From Symmetrospora coprosmae (Eukaryota > Basidiomycota > Cystobasidiomycetes > Symmetrosporaceae), in NCBI GenBank assembly GCA_008802785.1, contig VUYT01000001.1, positions 310,001-374,000 on the forward strand: a stretch of 64,000 nt of DNA, given 5' to 3'. Numbering within the stretch: position 1 is the stretch's first letter; each line of letters opens with the position of its first letter. Below, piece by piece: positions 1 to 10,996 of this stretch. The notes beneath the pieces are model-generated. The model saw only the letters and a program-made list of their open reading frames with translations. It had not been told where the DNA came from and did no database searches. Both the position numbers and the translations under genes were made by a program.

Positions 1-865
1 ACCGCCTCTTCGTTGACCATGCCGACAAAGCGCGAGAGCTCCTTGCCGTGTTTGAAGGCGACGACGGTGGGTAGGGACGTGATCTGCGAGCAGCGGAGGA
101 TTCAACAAGCAGCGTCAGCAAGTGCTTCCCTCCTCCGCAAACGAATCGAGCATCACGAGAGACGGTGAGATGCAGGCGAGATCAGAGAAAAGTTTTGGAA
201 CGCTCGTGGTGGCATCATCCCCACTTCCTGCCGCAGCCTTGCCCATGGGGCGCAGCTGGCGGAGAAGCGACGGGTGGCAGATATCTCAAGTAGAATTATG
301 TATAAAAGCAATTTACTCATCCTTGGTGTGTTGTGCGGTGAAGGGCAGGAGGTGGACATCGGATCGGATAGAGTATGTGTGAAGGCGAGGAGAGGGCAGG
401 CAGGCCCAGGAGGAGGAGCGCGCGCGCAGGAGAAGCTGCGAGGCAGGAAGACACTACCAAAGCATCGTCTAACGCACCTTGTACTTTGCCGCGAGCTCAG
501 TCTCTGCGTCCGTGTCGACGGTCGCAAAGTCGACCTCGTTCGGCCCCGCAGCTTCTGCAGCCATGACCTTGTGCAGAATCGGGCCGAGCAGCTTGCACGG
601 CGGGCACTGCAGGCATGACGCATGAGAATAGCGCAGACACCATCATTTAGCAGCTGTCGAGCTGCACCTAGGTGGTCCACGCGCGCCCCACCCATTCAGC
701 GTGGAAGTCCACAATGGTCAGCTTCTGCCCTTCGACAATGTGGCTGTTGAAAAGCGCCTTGTCGGCTGCACCCAGCACCTCTCGCGCAGGGCGGGACGTG
801 CTGAATGAGCGTAGCGGGAGCTGAGCTGCTCGAGATGTGCGCGCTATCAGACTGGATCGCAGCAT
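1..865 (-). CDS. Mitochondrial thioredoxin (3' end beyond window)
   Basis: Small thiol-disulfide oxidoreductase with a presequence. Exons are 865-692, 606-478 and 83-<1, all phase 0; the C-terminal helix lies outside the window. Exon 1 encodes a Ser/Arg-rich leader (MLRSSLIARTSRAAQ) ending in an RSFST-type mitochondrial cleavage context, then the first thioredoxin strand (TIVDFHAEW). Exon 2 opens exactly on the redox motif: W58 is followed by C59-P-P-C62-K. Exon 3 carries the cis-proline segment SLPTVVAFKHGKE. The fold order is that of a classical thioredoxin. The active site is CPPC rather than CGPC, which in characterised thioredoxins alters redox potential. Mitochondrial targeting is inferred from the leader. 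A thioredoxin domain of a longer protein cannot be fully excluded because the 3' end is missing. Confidence 0.9.
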
Positions 866-1286
866 GTTGGCGATTGAGGCGAAATTGTTGACGTTGTGAA
901 GCGAAGGAGAAAGCCAGCGAGCATGCTCGAGCGGCTGACCGACCGAGCCCGAGACCCCTCATCTTCACCCATTCCAGCAGCTGCGATCCAGCTGCAACCT
1001 GGCACAGCCGGCAAGAGACACGCAGCGTAGCATGGCGCGACGGCAAGATCTGGACCACACTCCACGCTCACCAGGGCGGGTGCGGGATCCGACACACTAC
1101 GAAGACGCCACCGCCCAGACTCCACGCTCGCCGCTTCTCGCGGGGACCAGCGGGGAGGGACGAGCCCGCCCAGAGCTGCTGTCCGTCCACACCTCGGACG
1201 CAATGCTGCGCAGCCCTGATGGACATCGGCGCTGGGATAATGACAGCGGGCCGAGCGCGCACCCACATCCACACACCGAGACGCGG
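866..1286. promoter_or_regulatory. Divergent intergenic region, thioredoxin / coiled-coil gene
   Basis: 421 bases between the divergent starts at 865 (-) and 1287 (+). It must hold both promoters. No gene, RNA or repeat is apparent. Confidence 0.4.
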
Positions 1287-1959
1287 ATGGAGAGCACGGC
1301 CGCGAGCAGCGCGACGGACGCAATCGTTGCGCAGCTGCACCTGATACAGAGCCTGCAGGTGCGGTGCCACGCAGAAGGCAGCTTCCGGCCGCACGAGCTG
1401 ACGCGGCCTGAGTCATGCTCTGCCATGTAGAGCGAAATCACAGCGGAACACTCTGCGCTCGAGAGCCTGGGCGGCGGGAACAGTGACAGCAACGGGCACA
1501 GTAAGAGCCAGAGCAGCAGTACCGGTCCGTCTGCAGGACTAGGCAGGTCCAACGCGACGACCACAAGCTCCGGACTGGGGAGCGAGAGCGGCAGGGCAGG
1601 GACCGCCACAGCCAGCGCACCGGGCCACACCAACGATGCAGATAGCAAGGAGGACAAGCGCGCCTCGGCCGACGCGTACGATACGCTTTCTGCTGGGTTC
1701 CGGGATCGCCAGCGGGGCGTCGAGTCGATGATGGACAAGCTGTCGCAGCTCTCCAAGGTGGGAGGTCCAGCAACTGGGCTCTTGCGGCGGAACGCGGTGC
1801 GGCATCGGACTGACCTGAGCTTGCTCTGCGATGCAGGCCGTCAAGGAGTTTCACGCGCTCCCGGCACCAGTGCTGTTCCCAGACTCGCGCATGCTCAACT
1901 CGGGCCAGATCGTCGATACGCCGATTCAGATGTCCGCTCGCGGTCGTTTCCCTTCCTGA
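1287..1959 (+). CDS. Small coiled-coil protein of unknown function
   Basis: Three exons, 1287-1358, 1431-1757 and 1837-1959, join in phase 0 to 173 residues. Helical stretches at both ends (residues ~8-37, DAIVAQLHLIQSLQSEITAE, and ~110-140, GFRDRQRGVESMMDKLSQLS) flank a Ser/Gly/Thr-rich low-complexity linker. The C-terminus continues AVKEFHALPAPVLFPDSR. The layout resembles small subunits of multi-protein complexes (Mediator, DASH or kinetochore type), but I cannot assign it to a family. The gene converges with BUD23. The start is the in-frame ATG just before the first helix; the reading frame stays open upstream to 1032, so a longer N-terminus is possible. Confidence 0.6.
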
Positions 1960-2197
1960 GCATGCTGTCCGGTCTGCTTCGTACTTTGAGAACTCTCCGG
2001 TGGCTGGGAGGCGCATGTAGCATATGCTCTTTGCTTTTTCGATGATGTTGTATAGATTATTGAACGCATGCACGCATCGCGGAAGGCAGGCAGGGCAAGC
2101 CGGAGACTGCCTGTACAACAACAGCATGACTGACAGACAACGCGACGTGGGGCAGGTCAGAGCTGCGTGCCAACGACGACGAGCGGCAGCACCTTGC

Positions 2198-3358
2198 CTA
2201 AAACTTGGCTTTTCGCTTTCTCCCGGTGAACCTGCGCGATAACAGCGATTGCTCAGTGTCAGCACAGCGGGCAATGTGATCCAGGGTCCCGAGCATGGCA
2301 CCCACTTTGAATCGCTCGGGACGCCCTCCTTGCCCCTTTGCCGATAGAGGCTCTTCTTGCGCAGGATCCAGTCCTTGTCCGTCTCCTTGCCCTTCTTCCG
2401 CTTGCTGCCCGTCCCTCCGCGCTTGCCCTCCTTGGCGCCGGCCCTCCTGCTCCTGTCGTACTGGACCTCGTCGACCTCCATGCCCTCGCCTAGCTCGGTG
2501 CCGAGGGCTTTGGGCTGGTTAGCCGCGCTGGACCCGCCGGGGCCCGTCATCAAGCACAGGTAGAATTTCTTTGCCTTGCGCGAGTTCGGGTAGTCGACCA
2601 CCAGCCCGCCGCTGAACCCGGCTTTGGTCGCAGACGACATGATCATGTTCACTTGGTCGTCGGATTCAGGGTAGAACTGGAAAATGGCCCGCGCGCCGCG
2701 AGAGAGGGACGCAAAGAGCGTGTTGAAGAAGCGGGAGAGGCGGGCCATGGGCGCGTTCGAGGCCGTGTCCGCGTTGCAGAGCCATTGGATGACAGATACG
2801 CTGCACATCGAGTTGCATGGGGCACAGAGGAGAGCAACACGGTGTGTCAGTCTTTGCAGTCGTGCAACGAGTCCGCTGACATGCGCGCCTAATGCGCATG
2901 GCCAGACCCGCTCGCTCCTCTCAGTGTACCGCAAACCCACCTGATGGCGCCGTCAAACACACCCGCACGAAACCCGAATCCTTGACCAATGTCATGCAGG
3001 AAGAGGTCCCCTTCCGACTCGCGCTCTAGGGCGACCTCGAGCATTGAGGGTGCAATGTCGAGCCCGACCCACTGGTGCCCGGCCTCTGTGAGGAGCTCGC
3101 CGGAGAGGCCAGATCCGCACCCAATGTCCAGTATGAGCGAGGGGATGGCCGTCTCTGGGTCGTCTGGGTAGGCGGGGAGGTTGAGGAGCTCGATGCAGCG
3201 CTCCGTCATGCTCGCCTGGATGTTCTGGATGCGGGAGCTGCCGGAAGGGTGGGCATAAGCTCGCAGCGGGAGCAGGGTCGCGTCACGAGGAGGTGTACGC
3301 ACTTGCCAGTGTACTTGGACGCCTCTGAATCATTGTAGAACTGCCGGGGAGGTGCCAT
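2198..3358 (-). CDS. BUD23: 18S rRNA (guanine-N7)-methyltransferase Bud23
   Basis: Methylates a guanine N7 in 18S rRNA and assists 40S export together with Trm112. Exons 3358-3303, 3237-2941, 2800-2306 and 2231-2198 sum to 882 nt (293 residues; yeast Bud23 has 275). The N-terminus MAPPRQFYNDSEASKYTG is the family signature. The SAM-binding glycine loop LDIGCGSGLSG lies at residues ~55-65, followed by the acidic ribose-contact segment (VGLDIAPSML). The substrate-side motif AISVSVIQWLCNAD follows, then a basic C-terminal tail with KKSLYRQRGKE. The last 34-nt exon supplies the conserved ending FTGRKRKAKF. Start, splice phases and C-terminus all agree with the family. Confidence 0.96.
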
Positions 3359-3994
3359 CCGTCAGTCTGGAGGTTTTTCGCGTACTGCCAAAAGCGCTTT
3401 TGGCTGGGTGGCTCTGGAGCTCACCAGCTCTGGTGGAGCGATATGCTCTGGACGGGACATGGTGCAAGGTGCTACAGTGGAGGCAGGCGATGTCGCGTGG
3501 CTGCCGCTGCTGTCGTCGCGGTGTGTAGGAGCCTCAGGCTTTCGCAAGGTCAGGCAGCTCGGGAGCTGGACGGCCGCCACCAAAATAGGGGTGCTGTGAG
3601 CGCGGCACCGGTGACTGCGGCCCTCCAGCTCTTCGTCGGTGTTCTGCACCCAGCTGCAGCCTGACCATCGCAGAATGCAACAACGGCGTCGATTCGGGCT
3701 TGCCTGCCTCCCTGCAAAGCGCGTCACTGCATCCACTTGGCCGATAAGAGACCTTTCGGAGGTCGCCCGGACGGGGACGCGGAGGAGGTCGCATCGCAGT
3801 ATCACCGGTACCATGCGCCCAAACAGCATGGCGAAAGCGGCGCAGCAACGGAGATGAGAAGAAGAAAAGCTTTGACGCGAATAAGGCTGCGATACGACCC
3901 TGTCTTCCGCCCAACTGACTGACTGACCGACTGATCACCGTACTGCGTCTTCGTCTGCAAGCCACGACGCCCACATACGAGTAGAGAACAGAGG
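3359..3994. promoter_or_regulatory. Divergent intergenic region, BUD23 / Stealth gene
   Basis: 636 bases between divergent starts. Short open frames occur on both strands but none resembles a protein. No repeat or RNA gene was seen; it presumably holds both promoters. Confidence 0.4.
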
Positions 3995-5872
3995 ATGCGC
4001 CTCGTCATTCCAGCCTCCGCAGCTCGACGGTACTCCCGGTTATCTGCCTCGCCCGTGTCTGCGACGGGCGGTAGCAGCGGGCGTCAATCCGCAGGACTGG
4101 CTCCCACCTATTACCTCGTCGCTTTGCTCTTCCTCATTGCCCTCTCGCTCAGCTACATCAACAGGGACGAAGTCGTCGAGCTCACGGCCTCCGTCGCAGA
4201 CTCGGCTCGCGGCCGGTACTCGAGCATCAAGCTCGAGCTCGGAGAGGTCGCAGAGCAGGGGTACCATCGCTACTGGCAGCCTCAGGCGACGGGAACGGCG
4301 ACGGCGGGGGCACCCGACCCCGCGTCGACAGCTGCAGCGACTCATGCTGGCTCCGTCATCGACGCGACGCCAGAGAGTGTCGATGACGGGTTGGAGCCTG
4401 AATGGCACTTCGCGAGGACAGTGTCGATAGTCTACACGGTGAGTCCATTTCATTCGAACGAGCTGCAAGGCTCGGGCTGATATGCGCCGTGCCGCTTGCA
4501 GTGGGTCAACGGAAGCGATCCCGCCTATCAAGAACTCCGGAAGAAGCATGGTGGAACGGTGGGAAGCGAGCGCGACAGGTGCGTGCCTGCCTCTCTTCAT
4601 CGTTCTGGGCCCCCTTACTGACCCTGTTGACCATGTTGAACCTTTCCACCCTGCCATGCACAGAGACAACGACGACTTGCGCTTCTCGCTGAGAGCGCTC
4701 GAGGCTATGCTTCCATGGCACAAGGGCACCGTGTACCTCGTCTCGCCAACGGGGCACATACCCCACTGGCTGAATGCCTCGAATCCTCGGTGAGCTATTC
4801 TTAACGAATATTCCTTGTATGCGCCGACATCGCTCATCTTTTGCTTTTCCTGCCCACAGCTTCCAATATATCGATCAGGACACGCTCCTCCCGCCCGAAG
4901 ACGTGCCCACCTTCAACTCGAACCTCATCGAAGCGTACTTCCACCTCATCCCGAATCTGACAGAGCGCTTCATTGTCCTCAACGACGACTATCTCATGGC
5001 GAAACCGATCCATCCCGAGGCATTCTTCACGAAGAACGGAGGTGTCAAGATGTTCCTTGGTACGCCGTGGCCCGCACTGGCTGACTGATGAACGAGGCTG
5101 ACTCGATGAGCGGGCCTTCCAGAGCCATGGCATATGGGCGTCGCTGCAGACCGGCAAGGGGACCGGCAGTGGGAGAAGAGCCTGCGGTATACGGCAGGCG
5201 CCATCGAGAAGCACTATGGGGAGATATACCACGAGAAGCCGCGCATCACCGGTATGCCTGTCTGTCTCATGCTGGCTGCGGCCAAACCAGCGCGCTGACG
5301 ACTGCTGAGCTCTCGCCTCGCTGCCCGCAGAACACGCACCCTTCGTCTTCTACAAACAAGCCTACGAAGGGCTACACCACGCCTTCAACTCTGCGATCCG
5401 CAAGAACGGGCAGCACAAGTTCCGCCACCCGGAGGACGTGGTCATTCCCTTCCTGCATGACGCATACGTGATTCAAGAAGGGTCGCGGTGCTGCGGACTG
5501 CGGTACGAGACCCTGTCTGGGCACTCGCCGTTCTTCCAGTGGACGCTCGACGCCCAGGCGAATGAGGAGCGCTGGAATCGGACCGTCGGAGACCCGAGGT
5601 GGAGCTGGTTCAATGTCAATGATGCGATGGGCGACGATGCGGATCCCGTGCTGCTCAAGAAGGCGCAGGACGCGCTGAGGCGGAAACTCGAGGAGAAGTA
5701 CCCCGTCAGAAGTAGCTTTGAGCTGCCCTCAGTCGAGAGTGACGCAGACGGCCAGAGCGAATCGAGTTCGAAGCCGCTGGTGAGCTCGACAAGCACAGTA
5801 TCGCAAGGGCGCAAGGCGAGAATCATCGCAGAGCACGGGGCAGGCAGGAGGGCGGTACCGTTCGGCCGATGA
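3995..5872 (+). CDS. Stealth-family (Xpt1-like) sugar-phosphate transferase
   Basis: Predicted type II Golgi glycosyl-phosphotransferase. Exons 3995-4438, 4502-4578, 4664-4789, 4860-5059, 5123-5251 and 5331-5872 sum to 1518 nt (505 residues). A short N-terminal tail precedes one membrane segment at ~38-55 (YYLVALLFLIALSLSYI). A variable stem leads to the Stealth conserved regions: IVYTWVNGSDP (~145), RDNDDLRFSLRALEAMLPW (~174), PTFNSN (~233) and FIVLNDDYLM (~258), then HPEDVVIPFLHDAYV near 365. Known family members are bacterial capsule phosphotransferases, animal GNPTAB and Cryptococcus xylosylphosphotransferase Xpt1. By analogy it should add a sugar-1-phosphate to a secreted glycan; donor and acceptor are unknown. 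The acidic Ser-rich C-terminus is probably disordered. Confidence 0.92.
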
Positions 5873-6355
5873 CGGGATAGAATGCGGACGTTACACACAA
5901 CAGCTTGTTGCACACAGAGCAGCAGGTCTGCATGCACTCAGGTGACCTGTGGCGCCAACCACATCCCAGCGCGCCATCACTCGGCTCAAAGGGACTTCCA
6001 AATGAAGTCCTAGAGCAACTGATGCTGACCCGGACGCTTATAAGCGCGATCGAATTAGTGGCAAACCCTTTTCCCACACTTTCCCCTTCACCAGTCCTCC
6101 CATTCATAGGCCAGCAAGCCAGAGCCTAGCTGTGCACGGTGCGCTGCTACCACTCGCTCCCACTCTGCTGGCAGCAGCCTACAAGTACGGCTGCATCGGA
6201 CTCTACTTGCTCTCTGCTCTCTCCATATCAGCATTCCTCCTGCATTTCCAAATTGTCCCTTCACACACAGTGACACACACAGGGCTGGTCCCTCTCTGAT
6301 CATACATCCCCTCGTACACAGTCACGCCCGGAACCCTTTCTTCCCTAGTCTCGTA
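5873..6355. other. Intergenic, tandem genes
   Basis: 483 bases between two plus-strand genes. It holds the 3' UTR of the Stealth gene and the promoter/5' UTR of the next gene, with a pyrimidine- and CA-rich stretch (about 6230-6330). No coding signal. Confidence 0.35.
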
Positions 6356-7095
6356 ATGCCCACGCACAAACAGGGAACATCGTCTAAGCGCCCTGTCGCC
6401 AACCCGCTGACCCGGGTGCCTGCCAGCAAGCCTGCGCAGAACCATAGATCTTCCGGATCCGATTCGCTGGAGGCTCAACAGCAGCAAAGAATCACGAATG
6501 CACACACTCGCCTGCCCAAGATCGGCGGCAACGGCGTATACATTGGACCGAATGGCATTCCGGACGTATGCGTGCCTCAGCGCGCGCCGACTCTAGGAAA
6601 GCAGGTGCATACCGCAACAGATCTGACAGCACGAGCGAGCTGCGGCAGAGAAGCTGATGACCCTTCATGCTCTGCCGTTCCGTGGTTACTTGCGGCCTCG
6701 AGTAGCCCTCGCAGATGCCCGTCGGGGGTTCTCACATGCTCGCTGCACCTAGCACAGGCAAGGCTCCTATCCAGAGCTCAATTAGCCAGAGGTTCTCGGG
6801 CGCACTTTCGAGCGGGGCTACTACGCTATACAGTGGGGACAGCTCAAGCGCAGCAAGCGCAGCTGGCGGCCGTGTCGCCCTCGGCGTCGCGATCGGAGCT
6901 GCCGCTTACCAGGGTCTCAAATGGAACAGCAAGCAAAAGAAACGGAATCACGACCGTCAGGTGACGCAGGAGTTGTTATTCGAGAAAACTATGGAAGCAC
7001 AGGCGATTGCGGCACTTGCCAGCAAGGGTAATACCAACCCGACTCGTCACCAGATCGATCTAGAAGTCGTCACGATGCGCATGCACAAGAAGTAG
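6356..7095 (+). CDS. Unknown protein with Ala/Gly hydrophobic segment
   Basis: Exons 6356-6565 and 6715-7095 join in phase 0 (donor after GGIPD-type Asp codon, acceptor GCAG) to 196 residues. The N-terminal half is polar and Pro/Gln/Ser-rich. Near residues 120-140 lies a small-residue hydrophobic stretch (GRVALGVAIGAAAYQGL), followed by a basic segment (KWNSKQKKRNHDRQ) and a helical C-terminus (LFEKTMEAQAIAALASKG). That could be a single membrane anchor with a charged helix on one side. I do not recognise the family. It converges with the aquaporin gene. Confidence 0.65.
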
Positions 7096-7427
7096 AACTC
7101 AACGTCTCGCATCAGAGGCAAGTAAGCGCGTGTGCTGAATATGCTTCCATCACTGCATATGTCTTTCTGGCAGTAGCGTGCATGGCTAAAGATCCGTATG
7201 CATTCGACGATTATTACGTGTGTGGATCGTCCGAAGCCATATTGCAGACCAAAGCTACAGAAGGTTTTCTACATGTGCGTGTATATGTGATGCGGAAGCC
7301 AGCTCATTTGTTTGGAGCGAGAAGTGTATCACAAAGGCCCGTCATTAGGTGAGCATATGCTTAGAAAGGCAGTGTGATATTGACCGCTAAGTGCTATAGA
7401 GGCTTGATGGAAGTGCACATGCCGACT
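7096..7427. other. Convergent 3' intergenic region
   Basis: 332 bases, AT-richer than its surroundings, between converging stops at 7095 (+) and 7428 (-). It should contain both 3' UTRs and polyadenylation sites. No gene. Confidence 0.35.
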
Positions 7428-8975
7428 TTAGTGCCTCTGATGCTTGCGGAAGATGCTGAACATGCCGAGACCGTGACCATGCGATCCCGGTGCGCCGATA
7501 CCGCCGCCATCTTGGGCACCCGCGGTCATGGAGCTCTGCTGGCCGGCCGGGGCGTTCGAAGCTTCCTGCTTAATGTTGGCGTGCTGGCCGGGCGCAAGGG
7601 TCGACTCCGACATGCGGGACTGCATCGGCTCGGTGGCCTGCTGCTGCGCGACCATGCCTGCTTCCGCGCGTGCGAGATCCTCCTGCTTCATGCCGGAAGC
7701 AAGCATGGCCTGGCGCTGACTGTGCGAGAAGCCGTGGTGGTGCGCCCAGACTCGCGAGGCAATGGTCCGAGTTCCGCCGTTCGCGGCGTCAGAGTCCTGT
7801 CCGAGGACAACAGAGCTGTAGTCGAATGCCTTGAGGAGCGAGTAGAGAAAGGTAGCGATGAGGGAGCCGATGATGGGACCAACGTACTGCGCGGGCATGG
7901 ACACGAGAGGGGCCATCTTAGTCAGTCGTTGACCAGTGGCTAGTCCTCCATCGCTTGCGAGCGAGCAGACTCACGTAGATCCACGTGTATCCCGGGTAGC
8001 GGTTGGCGACAACGGAGGGGCCTAGCGCTCGAGCAGGGTTCATGGCGCCTTTCAAGTGTGCGTGTAGGGAAGCGTCAGCGAGATTCCTGTAATAGTGATG
8101 TGACCACGCGCAAGGCACCCACATCCTGTCCAAAGTGTCCCGAAGAGCTGGCAGGCGAAGAGGGTGAGGCCAATGCCGATGGGAGCCAAGAATGTAGCCT
8201 GCAAGCAATGCCCGACTGTGAGCGATAGATTGGGAAAGAGTGAATCATGCAGCAACCGTAGCGTACCTTGTGCTTCTCTGCAGCCAGCATGAGAATGACA
8301 AAGACCAGCATTGCCGTGAGGAACGCCTCGAGGAAGACGCCCTTGACGAGCGTCATGCCAGGAGAGAGCGTAGTGATGGTGTTACCGACGTCGCTCGTGC
8401 TGGCAGGAGTGAGTCCCTCGACAAGTGCCGCTCCGGCGATTCCTCCGGCCTGTCGCGGGTATGGTGGGAAAGATGTGTCAGTGATCGCTTCATTTGTCTA
8501 TCCAGTGTGCCATGCGGAGACGTACCAGCTGTGCGATGGTCAGCATGATGGCGCGGACTGAGTGGACGGCTCCGATGAGCCAAAGAGCAAGAGTGACTGC
8601 CGGGTTGAAGAGTCCTCCGGTGATACGGTAGAAGGTCCAGGCAGTAACAAGGAGCGACAGGCCCATTCCAACCGAGATCTGCATGATTGTGCCCTGGGCG
8701 AGCACCGTCGCAGTCTGAGTCTGCGCTGCGCTGACAGAGTCCTGCGCCGTCTTGATTGTTCCGAGGCCAAGGAAAATAAACCTAGGGAGGGGGTGGAGTG
8801 AGTTGCAGACGACGATACGGGCAGTCGACAGCCTGTGCCTGCTTACATGGTCGTCCCCACAAACTCGCCAATCATCTGTCGGACCCGAAGAAAATATCAG
8901 CATTGCGGTCTTTCCGTCCAGTCTGTTGCAAGGGAGGCTCACGGCAATCATGTCCTGCTTGAAGCTCTTCCACAT
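7428..8975 (-). CDS. Aquaporin (orthodox-type water channel)
   Basis: MIP-family channel. Exons 8975-8943, 8875-8847, 8781-8526, 8449-8267, 8198-8123, 8048-7975 and 7916-7428 sum to 1140 nt (379 residues). Six membrane segments are visible. EFVGTTMFIFLGLGT opens helix 1, loop B has GGLFNPAVTLAL (NPA at ~80-82), and loop E has GCAMNPARALGP (NPA at ~196-198). Absence of the Asp that aquaglyceroporins carry after the second NPA-R favours a water-specific channel. A long cytosolic tail of ~150 residues, rich in Gln, Ser, Gly and His, follows helix 6. The ATG at 8975 is the first in frame after a plausible acceptor at 9010, and an upstream coding piece (ending SDPYTFSQGSGK) may extend the N-terminus through another intron. 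Confidence 0.93.
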
Positions 8976-10027
8976 CTTGCCAGAGCCTTGAGAAAATGTG
9001 TAAGGGTCGCTGAAGGTGACAAAAGATGTATCTCAAGGATGAAGGGGGGAGAGGAGGAGACGACGAAGGGTAGAAGAGGCTTGTGGGCAAGCTGTCAGTG
9101 GGAAAGGCGCTCATGTCGACGTCCTGAGCTACAGCCGTGTGAGCGCAAGATGACATATCGCACTTGCTCTTTCGATCAATGACAAGCTGTCACCCCGGCG
9201 GGTGCTTCTTCCCGAGGCTCAGGCCCACCGGGCACGTGCGCTCTCGATCGCATTTGCGTACGTCAGCAACGTCAACGTCGACCGCGACAGCGACAGACAG
9301 GAGCCATCTCCCGAGGTCGAAGAAGGGGAAGAGAGAGCGACCGAGCGCACGAAGGCACTGATGTGCCGTTGTCTTCCTGCGCACGCTAGTGGATCGTCCG
9401 GGTCCGAATGCTAGGCTCGAAGGGTTTCATCTGAACCAAGCCCCGAGGAACCGCCCAGAGAGCTAGACCTCATTGGTACGGGTTAGCTGTTACTCCGACG
9501 ACGCGTGTGACGCCTCTGACAGAATGACTGTCGATGTCGGCATCGTGCGCGTCTCCGATGAGAGGCTTCTCGATGCCTTCCTGGCGCGCCCCATCTCACC
9601 AAACCGCCGGCATGGCAAGGTGCCTCAGGGCCACACCCTGCACCGAAAGCCATGTCGAGTCGAGCGACGCGACGGAGCACGATTGCATCAAGCCATCAGC
9701 CGTGCCGGAGACTATGTCGGCTTCGTCACCCTGCGATTCGCCTGATCACATACCCGTGCGAGCACGGCTTGTGCAAGCCGCCACGTCTTAGGAGATAAGC
9801 ATGGCCCCTCGACAATCAGGCAAGCCTACGACTACTGCCGCCGGATGCATTTAGTAATGGCCGTCAGGGATGGCTCGCGGTGGACATCCGGCCCCTTTCG
9901 TCCTCCCCCCTTTTGTGCCGTCCGCGACACCAGCCAAGCCGCGTACGGCTCTGTCTCGCTCCCTGCTGGACTGTGCTCATCAGCAAGCCCTCGATCTTGA
10001 CCTGACAACGATCCAGCTCCCTTCACG
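8976..10027. promoter_or_regulatory. Divergent intergenic region, aquaporin / unknown gene
   Basis: About 1 kb between divergent starts. It may include a 5' exon of the aquaporin near 9009. Open frames at 9202-9414 and 9473-9745 (+) show no family resemblance and no supported splicing, so I do not call them genes. Confidence 0.35.
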
Positions 10028-10996
10028 ATGCCCTTCCACATGTACTCGTACAAGCAGGTGAGATGCCTCCGCACTTGTGCCCACGTAGCAAATCGCAGAC
10101 TGATCAGATGTCTGCCCTATCAGGGCTCGCGCTCAACGCCCAAGCTGCGCCGTAACAAGAGTAACTATGACTTGAAACACGGAAATTGCTCGGTCGACTC
10201 GTTCAGCTCGCTCCGACCGGGCTCGCCGGACATGATGGGACAGACCATGCCAAACAGCCCTATCTCGATTGGCTCACCGCCAGAATTCGGATTTGCGGCT
10301 GCCTTGTCTCCGACGGAGTCTCCAGAGCAGCGGCTGGCTTTACGTAAATCACTACCAGCCCTCGATCCTCCCGGTCCACGCAGCCATGCTGCGAAGAAAC
10401 GGTCGCACCAGGCACTGCCACCCGTCCCGTCCGTCCCATCCGCTTTCAAGCCTGCTTCCTGGACAGACGCTGCTCAACCGAGCCGCGAGTGCCGCGCTAA
10501 TGACGAGGGGTATGCCGACTTCCATCTGAAAGTGGCAGGCACGTCTTCTCTGCAAAAGCAAGCGGCCTCGAACGAGCAAGTCCCGCTTCCGCCGGAGCTT
10601 GCAAAAGACTATGCAGCAGCAGACATTTCGAACGCGCCTGGGATCGACAGCGAGACGGCACGCGCTGTTGTGCGTAGTGTAGTGGACCTCCAGTTAGGCC
10701 CGGGCTCTGTCGCTCTTGTCCGCAGACACGGCCAAACGGACAACGAGAGCCAGATCTACGACTGCAAGGGTAACGAGATCTCGTACACTTTTGGCGGGCT
10801 CGACGAGTTCTACAGGCAGTACGAGCGTGCAGAGGGGAACGGTGATAATGATCCGACACACGACAGGAAGACAGCCGGGTGGAAGAAGCGATTCACGAGG
10901 TGGGGAAGGGGAGTCATGCGCACTCGGCAGGCGAGCCGGGTCAAAGCGACCCACGAGATGGAGATCTGGCACCTGAAGCTCAAGTCTACGATGTAG
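10028..10996 (+). CDS. Unknown Ser/Pro-rich protein with C-terminal globular part
   Basis: Reads open for 322 residues from 10028. A consensus 66-nt intron at 10058-10123 (CAG|GTGAGA ... ATCAG|G) is a multiple of three, and removing it gives MPFHMYSYKQ-GSRSTPKL and 300 residues. The first half is disordered and Ser/Pro-rich. The second half is more ordered: a helix (DSETARAVVRSVVDLQLG), a strand-rich piece (IYDCKGNEISYTFGGLDEFY) and a basic C-terminus (KKRFTRWGRGVMRTRQASR). No family is recognised. The intron-removed form is more likely, because the retained segment is Cys/Arg-rich and unlike its flanks. Confidence 0.65.
   Translation: MPFHMYSYKQVRCLRTCAHVANRRLIRCLPYQGSRSTPKLRRNKSNYDLKHGNCSVDSFSSLRPGSPDMMGQTMPNSPISIGSPPEFGFAAALSPTESPEQRLALRKSLPALDPPGPRSHAAKKRSHQALPPVPSVPSAFKPASWTDAAQPSRECRANDEGYADFHLKVAGTSSLQKQAASNEQVPLPPELAKDYAAADISNAPGIDSETARAVVRSVVDLQLGPGSVALVRRHGQTDNESQIYDCKGNEISYTFGGLDEFYRQYERAEGNGDNDPTHDRKTAGWKKRFTRWGRGVMRTRQASRVKATHEMEIWHLKLKSTM

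Noticed and set aside
1438-2940. 500-codon open frame on the minus strand
   Set aside because: Its first part is BUD23 exon 3; the rest is intron and the antisense of the neighbouring gene.
9202-9745. Plus-strand open frames upstream of the aquaporin
   Set aside because: No family resemblance, no supported splice partner, and located in a divergent promoter region.
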